Part shown: one piece after another, positions 18,300 through 29,344 of the stretch
Position numbering within the stretch: the stretch's first letter is position 1
How the letters are laid out: each line of letters starts with the position of its first letter
DNA from: Microbispora bryophytorum
GTDB lineage: Bacteria > Actinomycetota > Actinomycetes > Streptosporangiales > Streptosporangiaceae
Reading direction: 5' to 3'
NCBI RefSeq assembly: GCF_006874465.1
Contig: NZ_VIRL01000007.1
Span: 62,001-126,000 of the forward strand
Length of the DNA stretch: 64,000 bases
Translations under genes and position numbers: made by a program
Notes under the pieces: generated by a model
Told to the model about the DNA's origin: nothing
Database searches by the model: none
Seen by the model: only the letters and a program-made list of their open reading frames with translations

Positions 18300-18941
18300 G
18301 TGGGTCTACGCGAACGCAAGAAGCAGCGGACGCGGGACGCTCTGATCGACGCGGCCCTCGATCTCTTCCTCACCAAGGGCTACGAGGCGACGACCGTCGA
18401 CCAGATCGCCGCCGAGGTGGAGGTCTCGCCCCGGACGTTCTTCCGGTACTTCGCCTCCAAGGAGGACGTGGCGCTCTCGCTGACCGCCGACGAGCAGCGG
18501 CTGCTCCTCGCGGAGCTGGCCGCACGCCCCGAGTCGGAGTCGCCGTTCACGGCACTGTGTCAGGCGATGCGCTCGTTACTGCGGATACTACGAGAGGCGG
18601 ATGACGCGGAGGCAGGCAGGTACCTGCGTTGCCAGAAGGTGGTGCACTCCACGCCCGCCCTGCTCGCCGGGACCATGCGCCTGATCAAGGAGAACGAGCG
18701 CAGGATGGTCGCCGAGGTGGCCCGCAGGCTGGGAGCCGAGCCGTGCGACCTTCAGCCGCAGTTCGTCGTGGCCGTCTTCGTCAGCGTCGCCCTCGCCTGC
18801 TTCGACGAGCGCACGCAGGACCCCGCCGTGCTGGCACGCCGGCTGGAGGACCTGCTCGCGCTGGCCGAGCGTTCCCTGTGTCCCGGCTGGGACCAGCCCG
18901 TACGCTCCGGGGCGGCCGAGCCCGTCGCCGCCCCGGGCTGA
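18300..18941 (+). CDS. TetR-family repressor of the divergent exporter
   Basis: A 213-residue repressor with an N-terminal helix-turn-helix at about 12-60 (TVDQIAAEVEVSPRTFFRYFASKEDV) and a variable C-terminal ligand domain. The GTG at 18300 is preferred because GAGGAGG lies eight bases before it. It probably binds the inverted repeats in the shared promoter and responds to an exported compound. Ligand unknown. Confidence 0.9.
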   Translation: MGLRERKKQRTRDALIDAALDLFLTKGYEATTVDQIAAEVEVSPRTFFRYFASKEDVALSLTADEQRLLLAELAARPESESPFTALCQAMRSLLRILREADDAEAGRYLRCQKVVHSTPALLAGTMRLIKENERRMVAEVARRLGAEPCDLQPQFVVAVFVSVALACFDERTQDPAVLARRLEDLLALAERSLCPGWDQPVRSGAAEPVAAPG

Positions 18942-18956
18942 CCGCCGGGCGCGTCC

Positions 18957-19994
18957 TCACAGCAGGACGACGCACCCGCGCTCACGCAGCGGGCGGACAC
19001 AGGCGGGGACCTCGTCGAACTTGATCCAGCGCAGGTCGAGCTTCTCCAGCCGCGGCAGCTCCGCGAGCCCGCCGGGCAGCGTGGACAGGCGGGTCGCCCG
19101 CAGGTCGAGGTGGGTCAGTTCGGTCAGGCCCGCGACGGAGTCGGGGAGCCGTTCCAGGGGGTTGCCGCGCAGATCGAGGTGACGCAGCGCACGCAGCCCT
19201 CCGATCGCCTCGGGCAGCGCGGCGAGGCGGTTGTTCCTGAGGTGCAGCTCGCGCAGCCCGGTCAGGCGGCCGATCGTCTCCGGCAGCGTGGTCAGGCGGT
19301 TGTCGTGGGCACGCAGCTCGTGCAGGCCGGTCATGCCGCCGATCGTCTCCGGCAGCGCGGCCAGCCGGTTGTCCGCCAGGTTGAGATAGCCGAGCCGGTC
19401 GAGCCGTCCCAGCGAGGCGGGCACCGACGTGAACCCGTTGTCGCTCAGATAGAGGTAGTCCGTGAGGCGGGGCAGGTCGCCGATCTCCGCGGGCACCTCG
19501 CGCAACCGGTTGTGCCCCAGGTCGAGCATGCGCAGCTCGCGAAGGCGGCCGAGGCCGGGAGGAAGGTCGGCGATCTCGTTCTCCGCCAGGTTGAGCGACC
19601 GCAGCCGGCTGAGCCGCCACAGGGCGTCCGGCACCGCGGTCAGCGCGTTGCGCCCGGCGCTGAGGTGTTCGAGCGAGGTGAGACGGCCCAGTCCCGGCGG
19701 AAGGGCCGCGATCCGGTTGCCGTAGAGCAGCAGGACCCGCAGCCGCTCCAGGCTCCCGATCCAGCCGGGCAGCGTCGTGAGCGCGTTCCCGTCGAGGTCG
19801 ATGTGGCGCAGCGCGGCCAAGTCGCCCACGGCCGCGGGCAGCGACGCCAGCCCCGCACCGGGCGCCACCAGGGCGACCGGCACACCGCCGGCGAACCGCA
19901 CGCCCCCCGCTGGCGCCCACTGCGGTTCTGACCCGCCGGGACGGGGCACGCCGGGACGGGGCACGCCGGGACGGGGCACACCGAGATCGGGCAT
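18957..19994 (-). CDS. Leucine-rich-repeat protein
   Basis: A 345-residue protein made almost entirely of LRRs. Residues 1-22 hold a GVPRP repeat encoded by three 15-bp units, and about twelve 23-residue repeats of the form LxxLxLxxNxLxxLPxxIGxL follow. The final repeats lack the asparagine. No signal peptide or membrane segment is visible, so it is probably cytoplasmic and forms a binding arc for a protein partner. The ATG at 19994 matches the start of the family-like part; a longer frame runs to 20423 without similarity. It converges on the TetR gene with 15 bp between stops. Partner unknown. Confidence 0.82.
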   Translation of the reverse strand: MPDLGVPRPGVPRPGVPRPGGSEPQWAPAGGVRFAGGVPVALVAPGAGLASLPAAVGDLAALRHIDLDGNALTTLPGWIGSLERLRVLLLYGNRIAALPPGLGRLTSLEHLSAGRNALTAVPDALWRLSRLRSLNLAENEIADLPPGLGRLRELRMLDLGHNRLREVPAEIGDLPRLTDYLYLSDNGFTSVPASLGRLDRLGYLNLADNRLAALPETIGGMTGLHELRAHDNRLTTLPETIGRLTGLRELHLRNNRLAALPEAIGGLRALRHLDLRGNPLERLPDSVAGLTELTHLDLRATRLSTLPGGLAELPRLEKLDLRWIKFDEVPACVRPLRERGCVVLL

Positions 19995-20255
19995 GGCAGC
20001 CGACTTTACAGACGACCTCCGCAGCCTCGCACGCAGCGGCCGGCCGGTGAACGTTTCATCGGGATGACGCGGCCCGGGTGAGGCCCGCGGCGGGAGATCG
20101 CGCTGGTCCGATGGCACGTGCCGCAGAACCGGTTCAGTAGCGCCAGGCCCGTCGACGATCGCACGGGAGCCCACTCCTGTACGGCCCCGGTTCCCCCTGC
20201 CTATCGTGCGTGAGGCGCCCCCCAAGGCGCCGTTCCCCCCACCCGAGGTGCAGAA

Positions 20256-21671
20256 ATGAGAAGACGTTTCATCGCCGTGGGCGCGGCCGTCCTCGCCCTC
20301 CTGACGTCGGTGATCGCGATGACCCAGAGCGCGCAGGCCGCGACCGGGCTCCACGTCAGCGGCACGAAGGTACTCGAAGCCAACGGGAACCAGTTCATCA
20401 TGCGGGGCACCAGCCACGCCCACACCTGGTACGCGAGCCAGACGAGCTCGTTCGCGAACATCAAGTCGCTGGGCGCGAACACCGTCCGCGTCGTGCTGAG
20501 CGGCGGCCGCTGGACGGCCAACACGGCGAGCGACGTCGCCAACGTCATCGCGCTGTGCAAGCAGAACCGGTTAATCTGCGTGCTGGAGAACCACGACACC
20601 ACCGGCTACGGCGAGCAGAGCGGTGCGTACACGCTCGACCAGGCGGTCGACTACTGGGTCGGCCTCAAGAGCGTGCTGACCGGCCAGGAGAACTACGTCG
20701 TCATCAACATCGGCAACGAGCCGTACGGCAACAACAACCCGTCCGCCTGGACCAGCGCGACCAAGAGCGCGATCAGCAGAATGCGGACGGCCGGATTCCA
20801 GCACCTGCTGATGGTCGACGCGCCGAACTGGGGCCAGGACTGGCAGTTCGTCATGCGCGACAACGCCGCCTCGGTCCTCGCCGCCGACCCCCAGAAGAAC
20901 ACCGTCTTCTCGATCCACATGTACGGCGTCTTCGACACGGCGGCCGAGGTCACCGGTTATCTCCAGGCGTTCCAGACCGCCGGCCTGCCGCTGGTGATCG
21001 GCGAGTTCGGCAACATGCACTCGGACGGCGACCCCGACGAGGACACGATCATGTCGCAGGCCCAGTCGCGGGGCGTCGGCTACCTAGGCTGGTCGTGGAG
21101 CGGCAACGGCGGCGGCGTCGAATACCTGGACCAGGTGACGAACTTCAACGTAAGCCAGCTCACCTCGTGGGGCCAGCGGCTCTTCAACGGCGCAAACGGC
21201 GTCAGGTCGACCGCCAAGGAGGCGACGATCTACAGCGGCCAGCCGCCGGTGAGCCCGTCGCCCAGCCCGTCCACCTCCCCCAGCGCCTCCCCCAGTGCCT
21301 CGCCCAGTGCCTCGCCCAGTGCCTCGCCGAGCGCGTCCCCGAGCCCCAGCCCGTCCCCGAGCGGTGGCGCCAAGGGTTGCTCGGCGACGTACAAGGTCTC
21401 CAACCAGTGGGGCGGCGGCTTCCAGGGCGAGGTGACCGTCACGGCCGGCTCCGGCGCGGTCTCCGGCTGGACCGTGACCTGGACGTACGCCAACGGCCAG
21501 GCGATCACCCAGGCGTGGAACGCCACGGTGACGTCGAGCGGATCGTCGATCACCGCCAAGAACGTGAGCTACAACGGCGGCCTCGGCGCCGGAGCGTCCA
21601 CCTCGTTCGGGTTCCTCGGCTCCTGGAACGGCGCCAACGCGGTGCCGGCGGTGAGCTGCACCGCGAGCTGA
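20256..21671 (+). CDS. Secreted endo-beta-1,4-mannanase, GH5 with CBM2
   Basis: A 471-residue glycosidase. The signal peptide ends near residue 28 (AQA). A GH5 catalytic domain of subfamily-8 type covers about 30-325, recognised from RGTSHAHTWY and ANTVRVVLSGG; the acid/base is E155 in GNEP and the nucleophile E250 in VIGEFG. A Ser-Pro linker of about 40 residues follows, then a family 2 carbohydrate-binding module from about 370 to the end with flanking cysteines. It should cut mannans in plant material. GAGGTG precedes the ATG. A cellulase role is less likely because of the subfamily motifs. Confidence 0.88.
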   Translation: MRRRFIAVGAAVLALLTSVIAMTQSAQAATGLHVSGTKVLEANGNQFIMRGTSHAHTWYASQTSSFANIKSLGANTVRVVLSGGRWTANTASDVANVIALCKQNRLICVLENHDTTGYGEQSGAYTLDQAVDYWVGLKSVLTGQENYVVINIGNEPYGNNNPSAWTSATKSAISRMRTAGFQHLLMVDAPNWGQDWQFVMRDNAASVLAADPQKNTVFSIHMYGVFDTAAEVTGYLQAFQTAGLPLVIGEFGNMHSDGDPDEDTIMSQAQSRGVGYLGWSWSGNGGGVEYLDQVTNFNVSQLTSWGQRLFNGANGVRSTAKEATIYSGQPPVSPSPSPSTSPSASPSASPSASPSASPSASPSPSPSPSGGAKGCSATYKVSNQWGGGFQGEVTVTAGSGAVSGWTVTWTYANGQAITQAWNATVTSSGSSITAKNVSYNGGLGAGASTSFGFLGSWNGANAVPAVSCTAS

Positions 21672-21690
21672 GACACGGCGCGTCACCCAC

Positions 21691-21717
21691 GGCCGGGCGT
21701 GCTCCCCGCGCCCGGCC
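21691..21717 (+). terminator. Hairpin after mannanase gene
   Basis: Arms 21691-21699 and 21709-21717 (GGCCGGGCG and its complement) pair perfectly around nine bases, 20 bp past the mannanase stop. Three copies of GTGTCACC-like sequence follow. Confidence 0.65.
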
Positions 21718-21795
21718 CCGGCGTGTCACCGAGTGTCACCGCGTGTCATCACCGCGCGACCCAGGCGGGGCGTGCCGGGGATCAGTTGAGCAGGC

Positions 21796-22371
21796 TCAGT
21801 TGAGCAGAGGGTCGTCGGGGAAGGTGGCGACCAGTGCGAGGTCCCCCTTCTGCCTGCGCAGCACGGTGCGCCACAGCGTGTCCGGGTTCGGGTGGAAGGT
21901 GTCGCCCGGATCAGAGTCCACGACGTACCAGGCGCCTTCCTGAAGCTCGTTGTCGAGCTGTCCCGCGGTCCAGCCCGCGTAGCCCGCGAATATCCGCATC
22001 TGGGAGATCTCCCCCGCCAGGATCTCCGGCGGCGCGTCGAGATCCACCGTGCCGAGGCGCGAGACCGCCGCCCTGCCCTGCAGCCGGCGCCAGCCGAGCG
22101 GCTCCTCGCCGCTGAGCACGACGGCGAGCGCGAGCGCGCTGTCCGTCTGCACCGGGCCCCCCTCGAACAGCACCGGAGGGCCCGTGACCAGGGCGTCCCA
22201 GGACGGTAAGACCTGGGTCACGGAGACCTCGCTGGGCCGGTTGAGCACCACACCCAACGTCCCGCCGTCCTCGTCGTGCTCCAGGACGAGCACCACGCTA
22301 CGCCGGAAGTTGGGGTCGTCGAGCAGTGGCGTCGCTACAAGCAACCCGCCGACGTAGATCGCCTCCGCCAT
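21796..22371 (-). CDS. YqgE/AlgH family protein
   Basis: A 191-residue member of the DUF179 family (YqgE). Typical segments are GGLLVATPLLDDPNF, GTLGVVLNRPS, LFEGGPV and RIFAGYAGWTAGQL. Function is not established. Three in-frame ATGs lie at 22383, 22380 and 22371; the last gives the usual family start and is used here, although none has a strong ribosome-binding site. It lies immediately downstream of, and co-directional with, the malic enzyme gene. Confidence 0.88.
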   Translation of the reverse strand: MAEAIYVGGLLVATPLLDDPNFRRSVVLVLEHDEDGGTLGVVLNRPSEVSVTQVLPSWDALVTGPPVLFEGGPVQTDSALALAVVLSGEEPLGWRRLQGRAAVSRLGTVDLDAPPEILAGEISQMRIFAGYAGWTAGQLDNELQEGAWYVVDSDPGDTFHPNPDTLWRTVLRRQKGDLALVATFPDDPLLN

Positions 22372-22471
22372 ACATCCCATCATGAAGGAGGATTGCGGAT
22401 TCGTGCACGCCGACCCCGATTTGCCGTGTCATATTACTCAGCGTGACACTCTGTCACCAATCGGGAGTCGA

Positions 22472-23881
<1,410 letters not shown>

Positions 23882-24121
23882 GTCTATCCGCTCCTTTGCG
23901 GGTGATGCCTGGCCGTGCTCTCCCGGCTGCTCCAGTGGGGCGTGGCCTCCGCATGGCGGCCACGCTCGCGCATCCGGCCGGACGGCTCATGGGTGCTATC
24001 CATCGTGCCATCCCCGGCGGGATGTTTCAGCCCGTGTCCGGCTGCCCCACCACGCGCCATGCCCGTCCCGCACCCCGCCGTGCCGCCGGCCCGGGCGGGC
24101 GGGCGGGCGGGCGGGAACCGA

Positions 24122-25036
24122 TCAGAAGAGCGCGTTGGCCAGCGCCCTGCGCGCCCGCGACACGGACGGGTCGTCGGCGGGCAGCGCGTCGAACAGCCCC
24201 AGCAGGTGGACGCGCGCCTTGTCCCTGTCGGCGCCCCGGGTGCGCCGCACGACCGCGACGAGCCGGTCGAACGCCTCGTCCACCTGGCCGTTCACCATCT
24301 CCAGGTCGGCGGCCTGGGTCTGCGCGTCCACGTCGTCGGCGTTCCCGGCGACCCGGCGCTGCACGTCGGCCGGATCGAGGTCCTGCGTGCGCTGCAGCAG
24401 CCCGACCCCGGCGAGGCCGATCTTCGCGCCCTCGTCCGACGGCGACCTCGCCAGCAGGCGCTCGTACGCCACGGCCGCGGCGTCCAGGTCGCCCTTCTCC
24501 ACGGCCTCCTCGGCCGCCAGGAGCTCGGGGTCGACCGGCGGCTCGGCGGGCTCGTCCTCGGCGGGCGCGGCCGGCTCCATGCCGAGCTGCTCGAACACCT
24601 GCGACAACGCCTGCCGGAGCTGCGCCTCCGGCAACGGGCCCTCGAACAGGGGCATGAGCTGCCCCTGGAAGGCCAGATAGACGGTGGGCACCGCGCGCAT
24701 CCGCAGCGCCTGGGCGAGCTGCGGGTCGGCCTCCACGTCGACCCTCGCCAGCACCCACGCGCCCGCCGCCTCCGCGGCCAGCTTCTCCATGACGCCGCTG
24801 AACTGCCGGACCTGCTCGGCCCTGCTCACCGTCGCCTCGACGATCACGGGAACGCTCAGGGAGCGCTCCACCACCTCGGCGTTGAAGGTGGCCGAGGTCA
24901 CCTCGATGACGTCCGCCGAAGCGGCTCCGGACGGCCCGGCGGCCTCACGCCGCGCCTGGGCCTCAAGTGTCTGCTTGCGTGCGCCGAGGTCCACGGCGCC
25001 GTAGAGCGATCCAGGTCGAGAGAAGTCCGCTGCCAT
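24122..25036 (-). CDS. Thioredoxin-fold/TPR protein, CnoX (YbbN)-like
   Basis: A 304-residue protein with a thioredoxin fold at about 42-150 and TPR-like helices beyond 180. The active-site CxxC is replaced by a Ser-Arg-containing sequence (EATVSRAEQV), so it cannot act as an oxidoreductase in the usual way; E. coli CnoX similarly lacks a classic site and works as a holdase with chaperonins. ATG 25036 follows GATTGGGGG. The gene is divergent from the DinB gene. Role as a folding helper is inferred from fold and family. Confidence 0.82.
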   Translation of the reverse strand: MAADFSRPGSLYGAVDLGARKQTLEAQARREAAGPSGAASADVIEVTSATFNAEVVERSLSVPVIVEATVSRAEQVRQFSGVMEKLAAEAAGAWVLARVDVEADPQLAQALRMRAVPTVYLAFQGQLMPLFEGPLPEAQLRQALSQVFEQLGMEPAAPAEDEPAEPPVDPELLAAEEAVEKGDLDAAAVAYERLLARSPSDEGAKIGLAGVGLLQRTQDLDPADVQRRVAGNADDVDAQTQAADLEMVNGQVDEAFDRLVAVVRRTRGADRDKARVHLLGLFDALPADDPSVSRARRALANALF

Positions 25037-25164
25037 ACCCCCAATCCTGCCGTACCCGTCCGTGTGATCCGTGCCATCCGCGCCGCCTTCCTCCGCGATC
25101 TGGGCGAGCCGGTGCCCGCCGTAAGGTGAACGACGCACGAAACACCGTATAAAGGGAGCAGGAC

Positions 25165-25671
25165 GTGACAATGGAACGCATCGCCCCGCCGACCGTCGCC
25201 GACGAGCGCGAGATGCTGCGGGCGTTCCTCGACTACCACCGGGCCACGCTCGCGCTGAAGTGCGACGGCCTGTCGGACGACGAGCTGCGCCGCAGGTCGA
25301 TGCCGCCTTCGACGCTCACGCTGCTCGGCCTGGTGAGGCATATGGCCGAGGTCGAGCGCGCGTGGTTCCGCCGGGTGATCGGCAAGGAGGACGTGCCGCT
25401 CGTCTGGTCGGAGGAGGGCGACTACCAGGCGGCGTACGACCCGAGCGGGTCCACCGGCGCGGAGGCGGTCGCCGCCTGGCAGGCGGAGGTCGAGCACTCC
25501 CGCAGGATCGAGCGCGCGGCCGAGTCGCTCGACGTCATCGCCTACGCGCCCCGGTGGGACGAGGACGTCTCGCTGCGGCTGGTGATGCTGCACATGATCC
25601 ACGAGTACGCCCGGCACAACGGCCACGCCGACTTCCTGCGCGAGGGCGTCGACGGGACCGTGGGCGTCTGA
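25165..25671 (+). CDS. DinB-family protein (DUF664)
   Basis: A 168-residue four-helix-bundle protein of the DinB/DUF664 family, probably a mycothiol-dependent or metal-binding enzyme. Histidines at the expected places (LVRHMAEVERAWF and HEYARHNGHADFLRE) form the metal site. GGGAGCAGGAC precedes the GTG at 25165; an ATG six bases later is equally possible. It is divergent from the CnoX-like gene. Substrate unknown; the DUF664 group often occurs alone. Confidence 0.87.
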   Translation: MTMERIAPPTVADEREMLRAFLDYHRATLALKCDGLSDDELRRRSMPPSTLTLLGLVRHMAEVERAWFRRVIGKEDVPLVWSEEGDYQAAYDPSGSTGAEAVAAWQAEVEHSRRIERAAESLDVIAYAPRWDEDVSLRLVMLHMIHEYARHNGHADFLREGVDGTVGV

Positions 25672-25706
25672 GACGACCCGTCCCCGCCCTTCAGCCGACC
25701 GTTTCG

Positions 25707-26174
25707 TCAGCTCACCGGGCCCTGGACGGTCCTGCGCTCGGTACGGAAGATCAGCGTCGTCTCCAGATGGACGATCTCCTGGCGGACCAGGATGCGCTCG
25801 AGGATCAGGCGGTGCAGGTGATCGGCGTCGGGCACCGCGACGTGCACCAGGAAGTCCTGCGGGCCGGCCACGTGGAACAGCGCGATCGTCTCGGGGAGCC
25901 CGAGCACGAACGCCCGCAGCGGCTCCACCAGCTGGCTCGTGTGGGGCCGCACGCGCATTGCCAGCAGGGCCTCCAGCGGCCGTCCGAGCGCCTGGGTGTC
26001 GACCTCCGCGCGGAAGGCCGTGATCAGGCCTCGCCGGCGCAGCGACCGCACGCGTTCAAGAGCGGTGGAGGGGGCGACGCCGACCCGCTCGGCGAGATCC
26101 TTGTTGGGCAGCCGCGCGTCCTTCTGCAGCAGCTCCAGGATCTTCCTGTCGGTCGAATCCAGTTCGGCTGTCAC
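25707..26174 (-). CDS. Lrp/AsnC-family regulator
   Basis: A 155-residue feast/famine regulator. A winged helix-turn-helix spans about 5-60 (DSTDRKILELLQKDARLPNK) and an effector-binding RAM domain follows. GTG 26174 is used; the frame stays open upstream across the divergent decarboxylase gene, but that part is not protein-like. AAGGGATGAAGG precedes the start. It is divergent from the PLP decarboxylase by 66 bp and likely controls it in response to an amino acid. Confidence 0.9.
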   Translation of the reverse strand: MTAELDSTDRKILELLQKDARLPNKDLAERVGVAPSTALERVRSLRRRGLITAFRAEVDTQALGRPLEALLAMRVRPHTSQLVEPLRAFVLGLPETIALFHVAGPQDFLVHVAVPDADHLHRLILERILVRQEIVHLETTLIFRTERRTVQGPVS

Positions 26175-26240
26175 GCCTTCATCCCTTCGTCGATTCGGCG
26201 ATTGTGGCGAAAGGGCATCCACTGCGGCCATCATCGTGTC

Positions 26241-27632
26241 ATGACCCCGAATCATGTCTGGGACATCGACGACTTCGTCCACGCCGCCGAGGTGACCGTG
26301 CAGGGCCTCGCCGCGTACGTCCGCGAGAGCCAGGACGGGGCGGCGCCGGTCATCCGCCGCAAGCCGCCAGGGGAGCTGGCCGGACGGCTCGGGCTCGCCC
26401 GCTGGATCCGCGAGGGCGGCATGGCCACGGAGAGCTACCGGGAGTGGCTCGACGCCTATCTCGCGGAGAGCACGCGGATGCATCATCCGGCCTACCTGGC
26501 CCACCAGACGGCCGCGCCCGACTTCCCCGCGGCACTGGCCGACTTCGTCCACGGCGCGATCAACAACCCGATGGCGATCTACGAGATGGGCGCCGCGACG
26601 GCGACCGTCGAGTTCGAGGTGCTGCGCTGGATGCTCGGCAAGATCGGCTTCCCCGAGGGCGGAGGCGTGCTCACCCACGGCGGATCGCTGGCCAACCTGA
26701 CCGCGCTGCTCGCCGCGCGGGCCGCCGCCGCCCCTGATGCCTGGACCGAGGGCGTGCCCGGCGATCTCGCCCTCCTCGCGCCGCCGTCGGCGCACTACTC
26801 GATCACCCGCGCGGCGGCGATCCTCGGCCTCGGCGAGCGCGCGGTCGTGCCGCTCGACGTGGACGAACTGGGCCGGATCGACGTGGCCCGGCTGGGCGAG
26901 GGGCTCGACCGGGCGCGGCGAGCCGGCCGCCGGCCGATGGCCCTGGTCGCGGCCGCCTGCGCCACCGGCACCGGCCTGTACGACGACCTGCGTCCCATCG
27001 GCGAGTTCTGCGCCGAGCACGGACTGTGGTTCCACGTGGACGGCGCGCACGGCGCGTCGGCGCTGCTCACCGAGGAGCACCGCCACCTGCTCGACGGCGT
27101 CGAACTGGCCGATTCGGTCATCTGGGACGCGCACAAGATGCTGCGCACCTCAGGCCTCGCGGCGGCCGTGCTCGTCCGCCGCGAGGGCGACCTGGACGCC
27201 GCGTTCCGGCAGCAGGCCAGCTACCTGTTCTACGGCGACCAGGGGTTCGACCTGATCGGAAGGACGGTGGAGTGCACCAAGGGCGCGCTCGGGCTGAAGG
27301 TCTTCCTCAACCTCGCCTGGCGGGGCGAGCGGGGCCTCGGTGAGCACGTGGCAGGGCGGTACGCCACCGCGCACCGTTTCTGGGAACTGGCCCGCGAACG
27401 GCCCGGCTTCCACTGCCCGTACGAGCCGGAGAGCAACATCGTCTGCTTCCGGTACGGCGACGGGGACCAGGCCGCCATTCGCGAGACCCTGCTGGAGGAG
27501 GGCTCCTTCCACCTGACCTCGGCCGAGGTCGGGGGCGTCCGCCACCTGCGGGTGACGGTCATCGCCCCGGCCACCGACGACAAGACCCTGGAGTCCCTCC
27601 TCGACCGCATCGCCTCGCTCGGGGACGCCTAG
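26241..27632 (+). CDS. Group II PLP-dependent decarboxylase
   Basis: A 463-residue enzyme of the group II (DDC/glutamate/aromatic) decarboxylase family. The PLP lysine is K299 in WDAHKMLRTSG, and the FHVDGAHGAS segment before it holds the pyridine-binding aspartate. Family members decarboxylate aromatic amino acids, diaminobutyrate or similar substrates; the sequence does not decide which. ATG 26241 gives a normal N-terminus. It is divergent from an AsnC regulator and its stop codon interlocks with that of icmA in the palindrome CTAG at 27629-27632. Confidence 0.87.
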   Translation: MTPNHVWDIDDFVHAAEVTVQGLAAYVRESQDGAAPVIRRKPPGELAGRLGLARWIREGGMATESYREWLDAYLAESTRMHHPAYLAHQTAAPDFPAALADFVHGAINNPMAIYEMGAATATVEFEVLRWMLGKIGFPEGGGVLTHGGSLANLTALLAARAAAAPDAWTEGVPGDLALLAPPSAHYSITRAAAILGLGERAVVPLDVDELGRIDVARLGEGLDRARRAGRRPMALVAAACATGTGLYDDLRPIGEFCAEHGLWFHVDGAHGASALLTEEHRHLLDGVELADSVIWDAHKMLRTSGLAAAVLVRREGDLDAAFRQQASYLFYGDQGFDLIGRTVECTKGALGLKVFLNLAWRGERGLGEHVAGRYATAHRFWELARERPGFHCPYEPESNIVCFRYGDGDQAAIRETLLEEGSFHLTSAEVGGVRHLRVTVIAPATDDKTLESLLDRIASLGDA

Positions 27633-29311
27633 AAGGCGGCGGGCTCTGAGTAGGTGCCCCACTCCTCGCGCAGGACGTCGCAGATCTCGCCCAGCGTGGC
27701 CTCGGCCCGCACGGCCTCCAGCATGGGCGGGATCATGTTGTCGTCGCCCCTGGACGCGGCCCGCAGGGCGGTCAGCGCCGCGTCGACGACCTCCTGGTCC
27801 CGCGCGACGCGCCGCTCGGCCAGCGCCCTGCGCTGCTCGACCTCGACCTCGTGGCTGATCCGCAGGATCTCCAGCGGCTGCTCCACGGTCGAGGTGTGGC
27901 AGTTCACGCCGACGATCCGCTTGTCGCCCTTCTCCAACTTGCGCTGGTAGTCGAAGGCCGACTCGGCGATCTCCGACATGAACCAGCCGTCCTCGATGCC
28001 CCGCAGGATGCCGGCGGTCATCGTGCCGTCGCCGCCCATCTCCCGGATCCTCGCGAAGGTCTTCTCCGCCTCGGCCTCCAGCCGGTCGGTCAGCGCCTCG
28101 ACGTACCAGGAGCCGCCCAGCGGGTCGACGACGTTGACGACCTCCGTCTCCTCCATGATCACCTGCTGGGTGCGCAGCGCGATCTCGGCGGCCTTCTCCG
28201 ACGGCAGCGCGAGCACCTCGTCCAGCGCGTTGGTGTGCAGCGAGTTGGTGCCGCCGAGCACGGCCGCCAGCGCCTCGATCGCGGTGCGGACGACGTTGTT
28301 GTCCGGCTGCTGCGCGGTCAGCGACACGCCCGCCGTCTGGGTGTGGAAGCGCAGCCACTGCGCCTTGTCGGTGCGCGCGCCGTACACGTCGCGCATCCAG
28401 CGGGCCCAGATGCGCCGCGCGGCGCGGAACTTCGCGATCTCCTCGAAGAAGTCGATGTGCGCGTCGAAGAAGAACGACAGGCCCGGCGCGAACACGTCCA
28501 CGTCGAGCCCGCGCGACAGGCCCAGCTCGACGTAGCCGAAGCCGTCGGCGAGCGTGAAGGCCAGCTCCTGCGCGGCCGTGGCCCCCGCCTCCCGGATGTG
28601 GTAGCCCGAGACCGACAGCGGCTTGTACGCGGGGATCTCGGCGGCGCAGAACTCCATGAGGTCGCCGATCAGCCGCAGGTGCGGCTCGGGGGCGAACAGC
28701 CACTCCTTCTGCGCGATGTACTCCTTGAAGATGTCCGTCTGGAGTGTGCCGTTGAGCTTGCCCACCGGCACGCCCTGCCGTTCGGCCGCGACCACGTACA
28801 TGCAGAAGATCGGCACGGCGGGCCCGCTGATGGTCATCGACGTGGTGACGTCGCCGAGCGGGATGCCGTCGAACAGCAGATCCATGTCGAGGGCCGAGTC
28901 GATCGCCACGCCGCAGTGGCCCACCTCGCCGAGCGAGCGGGGGTCGTCGGAGTCGCGGCCCATCAGCGTCGGCATGTCGAACGCCACCGACAGGCCGCCG
29001 CCCCCGGCGCCGAGGATCATCTTGTAGCGCTCGTTGGTCTGCGTGGCGTTGCCGAACCCGGCGAACTGCCGGATGGTCCAGGGACGGCCGCGGTATCCGG
29101 TGGCGTACAGGCCGCGGGTGAAGGGGAACTCGCCCGGCCAGCCGATGCGCTCGAACCTCGGGTCCTCCCCGGGCGGCCCGTAGACGGGGTCCACCTCCAG
29201 CCCCGACAGGGTGCGGAACTCGTGGTCCCGTTTGAAGGCGGCGTCGTATCGCGCCTGCCAGCGGGCCCTGCCCGCCTCGACCGACTCGGCGCCCGTCGCG
29301 TCCGGCTCCAT
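27629..29311 (-). CDS. icmA: Isobutyryl-CoA mutase large subunit
   Basis: A 560-residue acyl-CoA mutase large subunit. The two residues that separate isobutyryl- from methylmalonyl-CoA mutases are both of the former type: F83 in WTIRQFAGF and Q201 in YIAQKEW, three positions off S. cinnamonensis IcmA F80 and Q198. It interconverts isobutyryl- and n-butyryl-CoA in valine and fatty acid metabolism. It lacks the B12-binding domain, so it needs the IcmB small subunit, which is not in this window. ATG 29311 follows GGGAGGGACGC. A palindromic operator lies 34 bp upstream. MeaB and PduO are nearby. Confidence 0.9.
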   Translation of the reverse strand: MEPDATGAESVEAGRARWQARYDAAFKRDHEFRTLSGLEVDPVYGPPGEDPRFERIGWPGEFPFTRGLYATGYRGRPWTIRQFAGFGNATQTNERYKMILGAGGGGLSVAFDMPTLMGRDSDDPRSLGEVGHCGVAIDSALDMDLLFDGIPLGDVTTSMTISGPAVPIFCMYVVAAERQGVPVGKLNGTLQTDIFKEYIAQKEWLFAPEPHLRLIGDLMEFCAAEIPAYKPLSVSGYHIREAGATAAQELAFTLADGFGYVELGLSRGLDVDVFAPGLSFFFDAHIDFFEEIAKFRAARRIWARWMRDVYGARTDKAQWLRFHTQTAGVSLTAQQPDNNVVRTAIEALAAVLGGTNSLHTNALDEVLALPSEKAAEIALRTQQVIMEETEVVNVVDPLGGSWYVEALTDRLEAEAEKTFARIREMGGDGTMTAGILRGIEDGWFMSEIAESAFDYQRKLEKGDKRIVGVNCHTSTVEQPLEILRISHEVEVEQRRALAERRVARDQEVVDAALTALRAASRGDDNMIPPMLEAVRAEATLGEICDVLREEWGTYSEPAAF

Positions 29312-29344
29312 GCGTCCCTCCCCGTGTCTCACTCTCCGAGAAGA

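Noticed and set aside
20200..20255. CebR/CelR operator before the mannanase
   Set aside because: GGAG/CTCC elements near 20167 are present but the known 14-bp palindrome is not.
27629..29311. Methylmalonyl-CoA mutase (MutB)
   Set aside because: The residues that bind the carboxylate in MutB (Tyr and Arg) are Phe83 and Gln201 here.
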